A stretch of 64,000 bases of DNA from assembly GCA_024102635.1 (NCBI GenBank), contig JAGFJO010000111.1, positions 23,986 to 87,985 on the forward strand. Direction: 5' to 3'. The notes beneath the pieces were generated by a model that saw nothing but the letters and a program-made list of their open reading frames with translations, was not told where the DNA came from and did no database searches. Each line of letters starts with the position of its first letter. The first letter of the stretch is position 1. The position numbers and the translations under genes were made by a program. This DNA is from Deltaproteobacteria bacterium. Lineage in GTDB: Bacteria; Bdellovibrionota_C; UBA2361; JAGFJO01. Shown here in pieces: positions 18,639-27,266 of the stretch.

Positions 18639-18678
18639 AGGGGCGGGTAGGCTGTGCTTACTCGCCCCTTTGCTATTT
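18639..18678 (+). terminator. terminator after pal
   Basis: AGGGGCG (18639-18645) pairs with CGCCCCT (18663-18669), and GTA and TAC inside extend the stem. T-rich sequence TTTGCTATTTT follows. Confidence 0.6.
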
Positions 18679-18801
18679 TGGCTGTATACTTAGAACCGCC
18701 TTGCCATAGTGGTATTAAAATTCGGATCATGTTTAATCTAATTAAGAAGGAAGCGCTGTGATACAGTGCTTCGGAATCACTGATTGTTCGAGGTTTGGTT
18801 T

Positions 18802-19545
18802 ATGTTAAATGCACTACAGCTTTTTCGAATAATTCGCAGAGCCGGATGTAGCGTAGGGCTGCTGCTTGCTCTCTCCGCATGCGGAGAATCACTCTCAAGG
18901 CTGAAACAGGATATAAACAGACTTGAGCAGTCGATCTCTGATGTCCGAGGCTTCCAAGCCGAGCACACCGCTCAGATCTCCGAACTGCGAAGCGAACTAC
19001 GCGTCGTGAATGGCAGGCTGGATGAAATTCAACATTCACAAACTTCAAGTATAGGCACCGACCTGAGCGCCTTGAAGCAGGATCTTTCATCCATTAAGCG
19101 AAGGGTTCCGCCTCCGCCCATCGTCCCGGCTGATGCGCTCGAAGCGGATGAGACATTTGTGTCGAACCTACCGCCGGATGTTGCAAAGCTTTTCGGCGAT
19201 GCACTGCTTGAGATTCGCCAGGCTAATTTCTCGACATCGATCCCTATGCTTAGAAGCGCATTGGACATTAGCTATGGAAGAGACTGGTCGGCCAACATCC
19301 TTTTTTGGCTCGGGGTCTCTTACGACGGAACTGACGATAACCGCAATGCTTTAGCCTCTTACAATGAAGTAGTCTCCCGTTTCAGCCGGCATGAGCGCGC
19401 GCCTCTTGCACTTCTAAGGCAATCCGCTGTCTTCGTAAGGCTCGGGGATGTGCAATCTGCAAAGCTTACATTGCGAAAACTAGTCGCCGATTACCCCAAA
19501 AGCAAGGTGGTGGGAACGGCCAAAGAGAAGCTTAAGAACCTCTAA
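18802..19545 (+). CDS. cpoB: Tol-Pal associated lipoprotein CpoB/YbgF
   Basis: A periplasmic TPR protein that in Escherichia coli coordinates Tol activity with peptidoglycan synthesis. Here it carries a lipobox LSAC (Cys27), so it is probably a lipoprotein. After that come a coiled coil (about 28-90, with SRLKQDINRLEQSI heptads) and C-terminal TPR-like repeats containing FWLGVSYDG and ALLRQSAVFVRLGD. The ATG at 18802 is preceded by GAGG with eight-base spacing, preferred over a TTG at 18784. ribF starts 3 bp after its stop, so the gene heads a dense run cpoB-ribF-rluD-pgeF. Confidence 0.9.
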   Translation: MLNALQLFRIIRRAGCSVGLLLALSACGESLSRLKQDINRLEQSISDVRGFQAEHTAQISELRSELRVVNGRLDEIQHSQTSSIGTDLSALKQDLSSIKRRVPPPPIVPADALEADETFVSNLPPDVAKLFGDALLEIRQANFSTSIPMLRSALDISYGRDWSANILFWLGVSYDGTDDNRNALASYNEVVSRFSRHERAPLALLRQSAVFVRLGDVQSAKLTLRKLVADYPKSKVVGTAKEKLKNL

Positions 19546-19548
19546 CGC

Positions 19549-20484
19549 GTGATTCAGGTTCTCAGATATCCGAGATTGCCTGTGTCCTCATCAGGGCTTA
19601 TCGCAACCCTTGGTAATTTCGACGGAGTGCATCGTGGTCATCAGCTACTGCTGAGCAGAATTCTTGCATTGAAGCAGAAGAATGAGTCGATGCAGAGCGC
19701 TCTAATCTCCTTTTACCCCCATCCGGCGTTGGTGCTCGGCAAGACCGGTGAGCTTAAAAGGCTCTCTTGTCTACACGACACGGTAGAGCAGCTAGAAAGG
19801 CTTTCGCTCGACATACTGTATCTGATCCGATTCACCCCGCAGTTTGCTACTCTTACCGCCGAACAGTTCATAAACGCCATCCTGATAGACGCTTTGAACG
19901 TACGGGTGTTGGTTGTAGGACCGGATGCCAGAATCGGCCGGGGTGGGGAGGGCGATTCCTCCGTAATAGCTGAAGCGATGATGAAGGCGGGAAGGAGTGT
20001 TGAGATAGCCCCATTTCTTTCGGAGCATGGGTCCCGCATCAGCTCGCGCCAAATTCGAGGGGCTGTTAGTAAGGGCGATATGCATGAAGCGGCAAAGGGA
20101 CTCGGCCGTCCTTATCTCTTGAGAGGCCGAGTGGTCCCCGGTGCCGGTCGAGGTTCTAAAATAGGTATTCCCACCGCCAATCTCACGGTCTTGGGACGCA
20201 ATAAGCTGATTCCCCCGAATGGCGTATATGCGGCCCGTGCGGAGGTGAACGGGCAGCATTATCCTGCAGCCGTCAATATCGGCACCCGCCCCACCTTCGA
20301 GAGTAGCGGAGCGGCCAAGATCGAGGCGCATCTTCTGAATTTTCAAAGCCGTCCGCTTTATGGAGAACGTGTCGCCCTGAAACTAGTCCAGAAATTGCGC
20401 GATGAGCAGAAGTTTAGCTCAGCAGAATCTCTGCTTTCCCAGGTGCTAGCGGATATAGAGCGAGTGCGAAAAGTGCTCCAATAA
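19549..20484 (+). CDS. ribF: bifunctional riboflavin kinase / FAD synthetase
   Basis: Makes FMN from riboflavin and FAD from FMN. The N-terminal adenylyltransferase lobe has GNFDGVHRGHQ and a later ISSRQIRGAVSKGD. The C-terminal kinase lobe contains GRVVPGAGRGSKIGIPTAN and PNGVYAARAEV, with NIGTRPTF. The length of 311 is typical. The start is GTG at 19549, 3 bp behind the cpoB stop; its ribosome binding site would lie within cpoB and is weak. The rluD-like gene follows after 4 bp. Confidence 0.95.
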   Translation: MIQVLRYPRLPVSSSGLIATLGNFDGVHRGHQLLLSRILALKQKNESMQSALISFYPHPALVLGKTGELKRLSCLHDTVEQLERLSLDILYLIRFTPQFATLTAEQFINAILIDALNVRVLVVGPDARIGRGGEGDSSVIAEAMMKAGRSVEIAPFLSEHGSRISSRQIRGAVSKGDMHEAAKGLGRPYLLRGRVVPGAGRGSKIGIPTANLTVLGRNKLIPPNGVYAARAEVNGQHYPAAVNIGTRPTFESSGAAKIEAHLLNFQSRPLYGERVALKLVQKLRDEQKFSSAESLLSQVLADIERVRKVLQ

Positions 20485-20488
20485 TAAC

Positions 20489-21463
20489 ATGAGCCGTACT
20501 TCAAATTTTACTCGAATCGAGGTTACTGAGGAGTCCCGCTTGGATCATGCAATATTGCGTGACGGAGATTTTAAAGCGATGTCGCGTTCAGCCATTCAGC
20601 ACCTAATAGAATCAGGATGTGTAAAACTGCAGGGGAAGGTGGTAACCCGAAGCGGCATGAAAGTGCGAAAGGGACAGGTGATAGAACTGCGGCTGGAAGC
20701 TCCGGACAAGGAATCGTTGGAGCGGTACGATCTGGCTCTTGAAACCCTCTATGAAGATGAATTCCTCATCGTAATAAACAAGCCTGCGGGACTCTCGATG
20801 CACCCCGGTGCCGGGATTCGCTCTAAAACTCTACTGAATGCAATAGCAGGCAGATTGGCTGTTGCACCGGAAAATTGGCCCGCCGGAGCCCGCCCGGGGG
20901 TAGTGCACCGGCTCGACATGGATACTACGGGATTAATAGTTGTTGCAAAGGACCCTGTAACTCACCGTCATCTCAGCGCTCAATTCGCAGAGCGCACGGT
21001 GGAGCGGCAGTACGTCGCATTGGCTCTCTGCACCCCACGCGGCAACCGGGTGCTCAGGCAAGAGCAAAGGGGCACCATCGAGACGAAAATGGGGCGAGAC
21101 CCTCGCAGCAGGATAAAAATGGCGGTACTGAAGGAGGGAGGCCGTACTGCCGTTACTCACTGGGAAGTCATTGAGCGTATGCATTACGCCTGCTATCTCC
21201 TACTAAAGCTGGAGACCGGCCGCACGCATCAGATACGAGTTCATCTTAACCATATTCATTCTCCTATAATCGGCGATAAGGTATACGGAGACTTCTCGCT
21301 CCTTCCGTCGAATCTCCGCCTGGCTGCCGATAAATTTGCGCGTCAGGCGCTGCATGCTCGTACCTTGGGATTCGTTCACCCGAGTTCCGGTAGATCTCTG
21401 CAATTCGAGCGGGAGCCGCCTAAGGATTTCCTTGAGCTGGTGGAACTCTTCCGGCAAAATTAA
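20489..21463 (+). CDS. rluD: RluD-type 23S rRNA pseudouridine synthase
   Basis: Converts specific uridines of 23S rRNA to pseudouridine. An S4 RNA-binding domain occupies about 17-75. The RluA-family catalytic domain begins with VINKPAGLSMHPG and has HRLDMDTTG at 140-148 with catalytic Asp143, and GRTHQIRVH further on. The S4 domain and helix-39-type motif argue for RluD rather than RluA or RluC, but target positions cannot be proven from sequence. It sits between ribF and pgeF with spacings of 4 and 5 bp. Confidence 0.91.
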   Translation: MSRTSNFTRIEVTEESRLDHAILRDGDFKAMSRSAIQHLIESGCVKLQGKVVTRSGMKVRKGQVIELRLEAPDKESLERYDLALETLYEDEFLIVINKPAGLSMHPGAGIRSKTLLNAIAGRLAVAPENWPAGARPGVVHRLDMDTTGLIVVAKDPVTHRHLSAQFAERTVERQYVALALCTPRGNRVLRQEQRGTIETKMGRDPRSRIKMAVLKEGGRTAVTHWEVIERMHYACYLLLKLETGRTHQIRVHLNHIHSPIIGDKVYGDFSLLPSNLRLAADKFARQALHARTLGFVHPSSGRSLQFEREPPKDFLELVELFRQN

Positions 21464-21468
21464 CTGAT

Positions 21469-22215
21469 ATGAGCTTTGTTGAGGTTGAGAGAGGTCCGTT
21501 TCAGATCCTTGCGCATGGGGCCTGGCTCGAAAACGGCCTCATGCATGGCTTCTGCAATGGATCGGTAAATTTCAAGGGCGATTGCAGGGGCGCCGCACGC
21601 GAGGCGTTCGAAAGGGCTTTCGGCCTTAAGCAATTACTCCTAATGACTCAGGCACACACAGATCGTGTCTGCGTCGTGGATCTAGGTCAAATCGGGTCAA
21701 TGGCAGATGCTGAGGTTTTAGTTAACCTTGAGGCGTACGACGCGGCCGTTATTTGCGGCGTTTCTCCGCAGACCGAGCCAACTGCTGCTATAGGGATACT
21801 GACTGCCGATTGTCTGCCGATGATTTTGAGATGCGGCAGATTACAGACACTCGCCGTGATCCATGCAGGATGGCGCGGATTAGCTTCCGGGATAATTGCC
21901 AACACCGTCGATCGATTCGGAAGCTCGCATGGTGAACTTCTCGAGGTGCTTCTCGGTCCCTGCGCAGGGAATGATCAATATCAGGTAGGGCGAGAGGTTA
22001 TAGATAGAATAGGTGAAAGTGCTGTATCGAAAGTAATGGATGATAGATTAATTCTAGATCTGCAAGCTACAGCCTTCAACCAGTTGCGCTGCTGCTGGCG
22101 AGGCGAGTTAGAGGTTATCTCGGCGCCTGTATGCACCATCTTGAACTTTAACTTCCACTCCTATAGGAGAGAGGGAGACTCTGCCGGCCGTAATCTCTCC
22201 TTTGTATCGTTCTAG
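21469..22215 (+). CDS. pgeF: YfiH/PgeF family purine nucleoside phosphorylase (laccase-like fold)
   Basis: A cytoplasmic zinc-binding enzyme of the DUF152 family. Members have been shown to have purine nucleoside phosphorylase or deaminase activity, and in E. coli to edit wrongly built peptidoglycan precursors. Key residues are QAHTD (His63), TADCLP (Cys115) and HAGWRGL (His132), the conserved metal ligands. The terminal FNFHSYRREGDSAGRNLSFV is typical. It is the last gene of the cpoB run. Gene neighbourhoods with rluD are common in other bacteria. Confidence 0.92.
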   Translation: MSFVEVERGPFQILAHGAWLENGLMHGFCNGSVNFKGDCRGAAREAFERAFGLKQLLLMTQAHTDRVCVVDLGQIGSMADAEVLVNLEAYDAAVICGVSPQTEPTAAIGILTADCLPMILRCGRLQTLAVIHAGWRGLASGIIANTVDRFGSSHGELLEVLLGPCAGNDQYQVGREVIDRIGESAVSKVMDDRLILDLQATAFNQLRCCWRGELEVISAPVCTILNFNFHSYRREGDSAGRNLSFVSF

Positions 22216-22319
22216 GTCCTGACGTGCTGACACTAGAATGGTGGTTCTGCATATACATAATTTCGTTTGCTAAATACACTCCGGTAGGGAAGAATTTTGC
22301 CGCACTTTTCAATATTATT

Positions 22320-22349
22320 TTGACAGTGCAGTGTGGCAGTAAGTAAAAT
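22320..22349 (+). promoter_or_regulatory. sigma70-type promoter
   Basis: TTGACA (22320-22325), an 18-base spacer and TAAAAT (22344-22349) give six of six and five of six consensus matches. It lies about 125 bases upstream of the small gene at 22475 and downstream of pgeF. Confidence 0.5.
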
Positions 22350-22474
22350 AGAGAGAATGCAGCCATTCAGAATTCCTGCGCAGCCTGCTTTTTCATTAGT
22401 CTTATTCTTACGAAATATAAGCCTGGAAACATCCGGTACCCCGGAGTAAGGCTCTTTTATAAGGAGGAGAAAAG

Positions 22475-22708
22475 ATGGAGGATGTAGATCGTCAGAAAAT
22501 CCTGCAAACTATGCCTGGCGACAAGAGGCTAAAAAGGCTCTACGAAAAACACCTAAAACTGGAACGTAAATTGGCTTCTTATAGCGGCCGAAGCTACCTT
22601 ACATCAGCCGAAGAGGTGGAAAGCAAACGCTTAAAAAGAGAGAAGCTTCACGGGGTCGATCGGATGATGAATCTTCTCCGCGAGAATCCTTTCAATTACG
22701 CCGCTTAA
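22475..22708 (+). CDS. DUF465/YdcH-like small protein
   Basis: A 77-residue, highly charged, helical protein. The pattern of a leading helix, then YEKHLKLERKLASYS, then a basic LKREKLHGVDRMM stretch with a short C-terminus resembles the YdcH/DUF465 family of helical hairpins, whose function is unknown. A near-perfect AAGGAGGAG ribosome binding site precedes the ATG, predicting strong translation. It is followed by a perfect 26-base palindrome and a convergent small gene. Confidence 0.75.
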   Translation: MEDVDRQKILQTMPGDKRLKRLYEKHLKLERKLASYSGRSYLTSAEEVESKRLKREKLHGVDRMMNLLRENPFNYAA

Positions 22709-22734
22709 ACTTCTCGAAGTAACGGATTGAAAAT

Positions 22735-22760
22735 CTGAGGGGGAATATATTCCCCCTCAG
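22735..22760. terminator. perfect 26-base palindrome between convergent small genes
   Basis: Positions 22735-22747 are the exact reverse complement of 22748-22760 (CTGAGGGGGAATA and its complement). It probably terminates both flanking transcripts, although neither strand has a U-tract after it. A protein-binding operator is an alternative. Confidence 0.5.
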
Positions 22761-22782
22761 CGTCGATAAACTGAATTTGAAG

Positions 22783-23097
22783 TTAGGCTGCGCGGCGGCG
22801 CGTACTAATCCGCCTTGTTGCGTAAATTATGTGGTGCCGCGTTTTTTCCGGATCGAATCCCAGCTGACGGCAAATCGCATGAAAGGCAAAGATATAATCC
22901 TCTTCTTCATCGAACATGTACTTCAAGGCCTCCTCTTGAAGTTCACCGCCGGAATTAAAGTCTTCAATAGTACGGAGAATTATTGCACGCATTAACTCAT
23001 GAATAGGGTCGTAGCCCTTTCCGAGATCGTAGGCCATATCCATTTGAGGAAGTTTGTCACCACTGCTCACGTTCAGCTCCTGATTTTCGGTTGACAT
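22783..23097 (-). CDS. small protein of unknown function
   Basis: A 104-residue soluble protein. The N-terminal 30 residues are polar; then come helices with many acidic residues (IHELMRAIILRTIEDF, ALKYMFDEEEDYIFAF), and the protein ends in a strongly basic RRISTRRRAA. No family was recognised. It has an ideal AAGGAGG ribosome binding site six bases before the ATG, strong evidence of a real, well-translated gene. It is convergent with the DUF465-like gene. Confidence 0.78.
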   Translation of the reverse strand: MSTENQELNVSSGDKLPQMDMAYDLGKGYDPIHELMRAIILRTIEDFNSGGELQEEALKYMFDEEEDYIFAFHAICRQLGFDPEKTRHHIIYATRRISTRRRAA

Positions 23098-23313
23098 GTT
23101 GCCTCCTTAGAAAAATCCTGTGAGCAGCAGACCAATTGGAAAGCCGCGAATGATGACCTTAAAACATGCCGCCATACCCGTCCGGTAGGAGGCTACGATT
23201 GAAGCCGGGGTGAAAAGGTCAGCTCCACCACCTGCATAATAGATTTATGGGGAATTGTTGAAGGGAGGTTACCTATGCCGCGCAATATTATAAGCGCAGG
23301 GAATGATTGGAGT

Positions 23314-24360
23314 TTACTCCATGCGCTCAATACAGTATGACACTAAGTCCTTAAGGCCTTGAAAACTTGGAAGATCCACCTCTACCAGGCGGCTAATTTC
23401 ATCCAGTCGGCTCTCCGCCTCGACGGCGAAAGAACGGGCTATCTTCCTTGCCTCTATAATTACATCTGAGCCCCGTAGAAACTGCACTGCGTCTGCAATC
23501 TGCTGGTCCTGAACGGACTCCTCTCCCAAAAGCATTCTAGCGGCTACTGGATCTCCCGATTTCAGCCAAAGCACATTTACCAGAGAGGGCTTTTTCTCCC
23601 GAATATCAGTACCTGACGCCTTGCCAAGAAGGTCTTCCGACGCGGTTACGTCCAGAATGTCGTCCAGCGCTTGAAAGGCCATCCCCAAGCTCTCTCCGAA
23701 AGCAGAAAAGTGGGTGATTACCGTATCTCCGGGGCGTGCCAGAAAGGCAGCGCTCTCACATGCCAGCCGAAAGAGGGAAGCAGTTTTGCGACGCGCAATG
23801 TCTAGAGCAGAGTCAATTGAATGAGTTACTTTTGCCAGAGGTGTCTCCAGGATCTCCCCCTCAGTCAGCTCAACACAGGCCCGCTCCGTGGCGTCAATAA
23901 TGTACTGATCGAGGTGGGCACAAAGGCTAAATGCGCGCACGAGCAAAAAGTCCCCACTAAGTAAGGTATCTCCCAAGCCGAACTTAAGGTAGGGCGACTG
24001 ACTGTGCCGTCTTAGCTGGGCATTATCGATTATATCATCGTGCAGCAGAGTCGCCATGTGTATGAGTTCAATTCCGGCTGCTACATCAACTAAGTCCTGC
24101 GAAGAAGAAGTGTCAAACTGCAACGCTTTTGCAGTCATAAGGCAGATTGCCGGCCGAATTCTCTTGCCTCCAAGATCGAAAAGATAGGCACATATCTCCC
24201 GCAACCTCGGAGCGTGAGAAGCGAACTTTTGCCGAATTAGGTTCTCAACCTTGGCAAGGTCATGAAGAGAGCTAAGGCAGAGCATTAATCGCTCGCGAGA
24301 GTGCGAAGTAGTGGCGCTCATCTTTGAGGTGCTGTTATTCGAACTCTCGGCGCTTTGCAT
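23314..24360 (-). CDS. trans-isoprenyl diphosphate synthase (polyprenyl synthetase)
   Basis: Elongates allylic diphosphates with isopentenyl diphosphate, probably to the side chain of a quinone. Numbered from the ATG used, the first aspartate-rich motif DDIID is at 108-112 and the second DDILD at 233-237. GGKRIRP and the LLSGDFLL segment are also typical. The first motif is the long-chain (octaprenyl/heptaprenyl) type rather than the GGPP type with inserted residues, so an IspB-like role is likely, but chain length cannot be fixed. The longest frame would run into the tRNA gene upstream; the ATG at 24360 just after the tRNA, or one at 24321, is the realistic start. Confidence 0.88.
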   Translation of the reverse strand: MQSAESSNNSTSKMSATTSHSRERLMLCLSSLHDLAKVENLIRQKFASHAPRLREICAYLFDLGGKRIRPAICLMTAKALQFDTSSSQDLVDVAAGIELIHMATLLHDDIIDNAQLRRHSQSPYLKFGLGDTLLSGDFLLVRAFSLCAHLDQYIIDATERACVELTEGEILETPLAKVTHSIDSALDIARRKTASLFRLACESAAFLARPGDTVITHFSAFGESLGMAFQALDDILDVTASEDLLGKASGTDIREKKPSLVNVLWLKSGDPVAARMLLGEESVQDQQIADAVQFLRGSDVIIEARKIARSFAVEAESRLDEISRLVEVDLPSFQGLKDLVSYCIERME

Positions 24361-24378
24361 CGTGGTAAGGCAGAGTGG

Positions 24379-24452
24379 CGTCCCCAACGGGATTCGAACC
24401 CGTGTTCCCAGCGTGAAAGGCTGGTGTCCTAGGCCGGCTAGACGATAGGGAC
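24379..24452 (-). tRNA. tRNA-Glu (UUC)
   Basis: A complete cloverleaf reads on the minus strand. The acceptor GTCCCTA (24446-24452) pairs with TGGGGAC (24380-24386) with one G-U pair. The anticodon loop CTTTCAC gives UUC (Glu), and the T arm contains GGTTCGAATCC. The CCA end is not fully encoded. The polyprenyl synthetase gene begins just downstream, so the two may share a transcript. Confidence 0.94.
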
Positions 24453-24711
24453 TGACTGTCAGCAAGATATGCCGGCCTTAGGCCGCAATATCGAGTAATT
24501 CAAATAACCTATTGAAAAGAATCGGTCAAGATCCGCGGCGTTGAATTGGGTAGCGATAGCTTCGGTACAATGTACTGAAGCAAGATACAACGCTTGGTTA
24601 ATTTGGAAGAAAACGCCAGGGCAGCAAGAAGTTCTCGTCGAAATTGAACATGGTCGAACACCTGCGTTCATGTAGTGCGACAGTTTCAGGCCTGTTTTTA
24701 TGATGAATAGA

Positions 24712-25404
24712 CTAGCCCATCAAAGAGAGCACACCTTGAGGAGACTTAAGAAGCCGGAAAAATGCATGCTTTGAGCCAGGCATTGCGATCTCGGCCACAA
24801 TGACGCCGACTAAAAGTGCGAAATAGATCGGCACAAAAGAGAGAATCGACATGCAGAAAGCGGTAAACACATGCAGGTCGCCCACGGCCCGCAAACTAAA
24901 GATCATAACCAACAACATATCAAGTGAGATTACGAACAGCGCGTAGGGAAGGACCTTCGAAAAGTTACCCTCCGGCATGGTTCCCCCAAGAAGCATGTGA
25001 ATCATGGAGAGATTACCCGAGATCAGGTAGTTGAATCCATAAAGAATTAACAGAGCAGCCGAAAGAGGGGCCAAGGTATAGGCTGCGCATGCTAGCAGGT
25101 CGGTGATCGCCGGACGTAGTCCAAATATTAGCAACATCAAGCCTTCCAGAAACACAAATGCAAATAGAGTGAACAATGCTACTAACGCTAGAGACGAGAT
25201 TGCATCAGATTTCACTGCCAAATAGTTGCTTTGAGCTAAGAGGAGCATTGGACCGAAAACTACCGCTGCAAATAAAATTAGGAACGGAAGGATGTGACGG
25301 CGAACTCCAGGCTGGAACAGCACTTCGGCTGTTTCACCCGGTTGAGTGACAAGCCCGAATAGGGCATCTAAAAAAGAAAGGTTCTCAAAATCACGCCGAG
25401 CCAT
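24712..25404 (-). CDS. Yip1-like integral membrane protein
   Basis: A multi-pass inner-membrane protein with about five hydrophobic segments (roughly 37-57, 68-92, 101-125, 148-170 and 180-205). A short amphipathic N-terminus contains a PGETAEVLF-like stretch, the usual opening of bacterial Yip1-domain proteins. Function is unknown for bacterial members. The ATG at 25404 was preferred over a TTG at 25410. It is divergent from queG with about 70 bp between starts. Confidence 0.75.
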   Translation of the reverse strand: MARRDFENLSFLDALFGLVTQPGETAEVLFQPGVRRHILPFLILFAAVVFGPMLLLAQSNYLAVKSDAISSLALVALFTLFAFVFLEGLMLLIFGLRPAITDLLACAAYTLAPLSAALLILYGFNYLISGNLSMIHMLLGGTMPEGNFSKVLPYALFVISLDMLLVMIFSLRAVGDLHVFTAFCMSILSFVPIYFALLVGVIVAEIAMPGSKHAFFRLLKSPQGVLSLMG

Positions 25405-25476
25405 AAGCAAAATACTCTTAATAGAAGGTCGTGCCTTTTTCGTTCCTTGCTCCTAATATTAGTGAAGCAATTGGCT

Positions 25477-26649
25477 ATGAAACCACTCACTAACAAAGAT
25501 ATTAAGGGTTTAGCCGCAAGGCACGGGCTTAACCTTCTGTGGGCCGGACCACCCCCTGCAATCTCCTCAGCTGTCACCCGCCTTCAGAGGTGGCAAGAGA
25601 GCGGATTCGCAGGAGAAATGGGGTACATGCTCAGGCCCCCGCAGATGTATGTGGATATTGCAAACTTCTTGCCAGAGGTGAAAAGCGTCATCCTAGTGAC
25701 TGTTCATTATGAGGGGCCGCTTGGCGGTTCCCGGCCTGAAGGGCACGGCAGGGTAGCCAGATACGCGTGGGGCAGGGACTACCACCGGGTGTTGAAGCGG
25801 AAACTTAAAGCGCTGATGATGGAGCTGCAAAAGTTAGTGCCGCATGAGCTTACTTACCGCATTTTCGCCGACGCCGTTCCATTGCTTGAAAGAGCTTTCG
25901 CTGAGAGAGCCGGACTGGGCTTTATCGGAAAGAACTCTATGCTCATTCAACCGGGAGCAGGCTCCTACTTTTTCATTGGTGAAGTGGTTACCAATCTGCC
26001 CATCGAGGAAGAATCGCCCAACTCTTCGCGCGGCAGTTGCGGAGAATGCACCAGATGCATAACTAGCTGTCCAACCAACGCCATCGTATGGGATCGAGTG
26101 GTAGATGCTCGCAAATGCATCTCATATCTTACAATCGAGAAGAGAGGTTCACTATCCCATTGGGAGCGCGAGGCGATTGGCGAATGGGTATTTGGCTGCG
26201 ATCTCTGCCAGGAGGTTTGCCCGTTCAATCATATTGCGCACAAAGGCCGGCGAAGTATAAACATTTTGAGTGAGTTCAATGCCGAAGAGGGGTGCGGACC
26301 GTTCCTCTCTCTAGATTTGGTGCTCTCTATACGAACCAGCGAGGAGTTCACGAAGCGCTTCGCCGGAACTCCCCTCATGCGCCCCGGGCGGAGCGGACTC
26401 CTTCGCAACGCATCGATTGTCGCCGCTAACACCGGTTGCGGTGCGTTGGAGGCAGCATTGACCGTTGCAGCTAGAGAGGACTCCTGCGAAGTTGTCAGAC
26501 AGCATGCGCTTTGGGCTTTGTTCTCGCTTTTCAAAAAGTGCAATATAGGCTCGAGGAAGCGCCTTGAGCAGATTATAATGGAAGCCGAACGGGATTCGGG
26601 AGCACATATAACGGGAGAAGTAAAATGGATAAAAGAGCAGCTGCAATAG
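25477..26649 (+). CDS. queG: epoxyqueuosine reductase QueG
   Basis: Catalyses the last step of queuososine-type tRNA wobble modification, epoxyqueuosine to queuosine, using cobalamin and two [4Fe-4S] clusters. Two ferredoxin-type motifs are complete: CGECTRCITSCP and CDLCQEVCPFN. The N-terminal cobalamin-binding part has the ERAFAERAGLGFIGKNSMLI signature. The C-terminal 90 residues form HEAT-like repeats that bind tRNA. Other queuosine genes are absent from the window. The B12 requirement is notable given a CobB-like gene 15 kb away. The downstream lipoprotein gene overlaps its last 25 bases. Confidence 0.95.
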   Translation: MKPLTNKDIKGLAARHGLNLLWAGPPPAISSAVTRLQRWQESGFAGEMGYMLRPPQMYVDIANFLPEVKSVILVTVHYEGPLGGSRPEGHGRVARYAWGRDYHRVLKRKLKALMMELQKLVPHELTYRIFADAVPLLERAFAERAGLGFIGKNSMLIQPGAGSYFFIGEVVTNLPIEEESPNSSRGSCGECTRCITSCPTNAIVWDRVVDARKCISYLTIEKRGSLSHWEREAIGEWVFGCDLCQEVCPFNHIAHKGRRSINILSEFNAEEGCGPFLSLDLVLSIRTSEEFTKRFAGTPLMRPGRSGLLRNASIVAANTGCGALEAALTVAAREDSCEVVRQHALWALFSLFKKCNIGSRKRLEQIIMEAERDSGAHITGEVKWIKEQLQ

Positions 26650-27254
26650 CGCACATGAACCTGGGAGCCGTCGCTATATTCGCTGTGCTTTCGCTTTTGC
26701 TTAATATGGCAGGTTGCGCTCCGGGTCTTGGCAACACTCTTGAAGTGCAATTGGCAGAGCAAGCGGAGATTAGGCCCCTCAAAGAGAGCGTCGCCGGCAG
26801 TTCTCCTCGCATTCAGGTGCTAAAGTTCACTGATGCAAGGCCGGTTGAAGCAATCGCCCAGATTGATGGCAGGGTCATTAAACCGCGAGGCGACCTGGGT
26901 ACGGCTGTAAGTACAGCGCTGGAGCACTACCTGGGCAAGAATGGCGTACGCCTCTCTATGTTCGATGCTGCAATCATGCGAGGCGAGATAAAAGAATGGA
27001 AAGTCTTCGTCACCCCCGGCTTTCCGTCAACCACAATGGAAGCAACTGCCGCTTTAGTGATCGAGCTTTTGGACAAAAACCAAAAACTTATCCATAAGGC
27101 TCGATATAGCGGGTCGTTCAACCAGCAGCACCCCTTTATCGGTGAGCACGAAGTATCTGCCGCGCTCGGAAAGGCCCTGGATTTCGCCCTAAGAGAGGCT
27201 CTCTCCGACCCGCAGCTTATAAACAAGATCTCCACGCTGCCTCCGATGGGTTAG
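26625..27254 (+). CDS. YajG-like lipoprotein
   Basis: A 209-residue protein with a signal peptide and lipobox MAGC near residue 31, so probably an outer-membrane lipoprotein. The mature domain has the pattern VLKFTDARP, then STALEHYLGKNGVRLS, then GEIKEWKVFV, resembling the YajG/LpsE-type lipoprotein fold. Function is unknown in that family too. Its start codon lies inside queG, suggesting translational coupling. It converges on the TPR lipoprotein gene with only 12 bp between. Confidence 0.74.
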   Translation: MDKRAAAIAHMNLGAVAIFAVLSLLLNMAGCAPGLGNTLEVQLAEQAEIRPLKESVAGSSPRIQVLKFTDARPVEAIAQIDGRVIKPRGDLGTAVSTALEHYLGKNGVRLSMFDAAIMRGEIKEWKVFVTPGFPSTTMEATAALVIELLDKNQKLIHKARYSGSFNQQHPFIGEHEVSAALGKALDFALREALSDPQLINKISTLPPMG

Positions 27255-27266
27255 GTTTACGCCAGC

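Noticed and set aside
24459..24671. Open frame upstream of tRNA-Glu
   Set aside because: Overlaps the tRNA start, has no ribosome binding site and an incoherent sequence.
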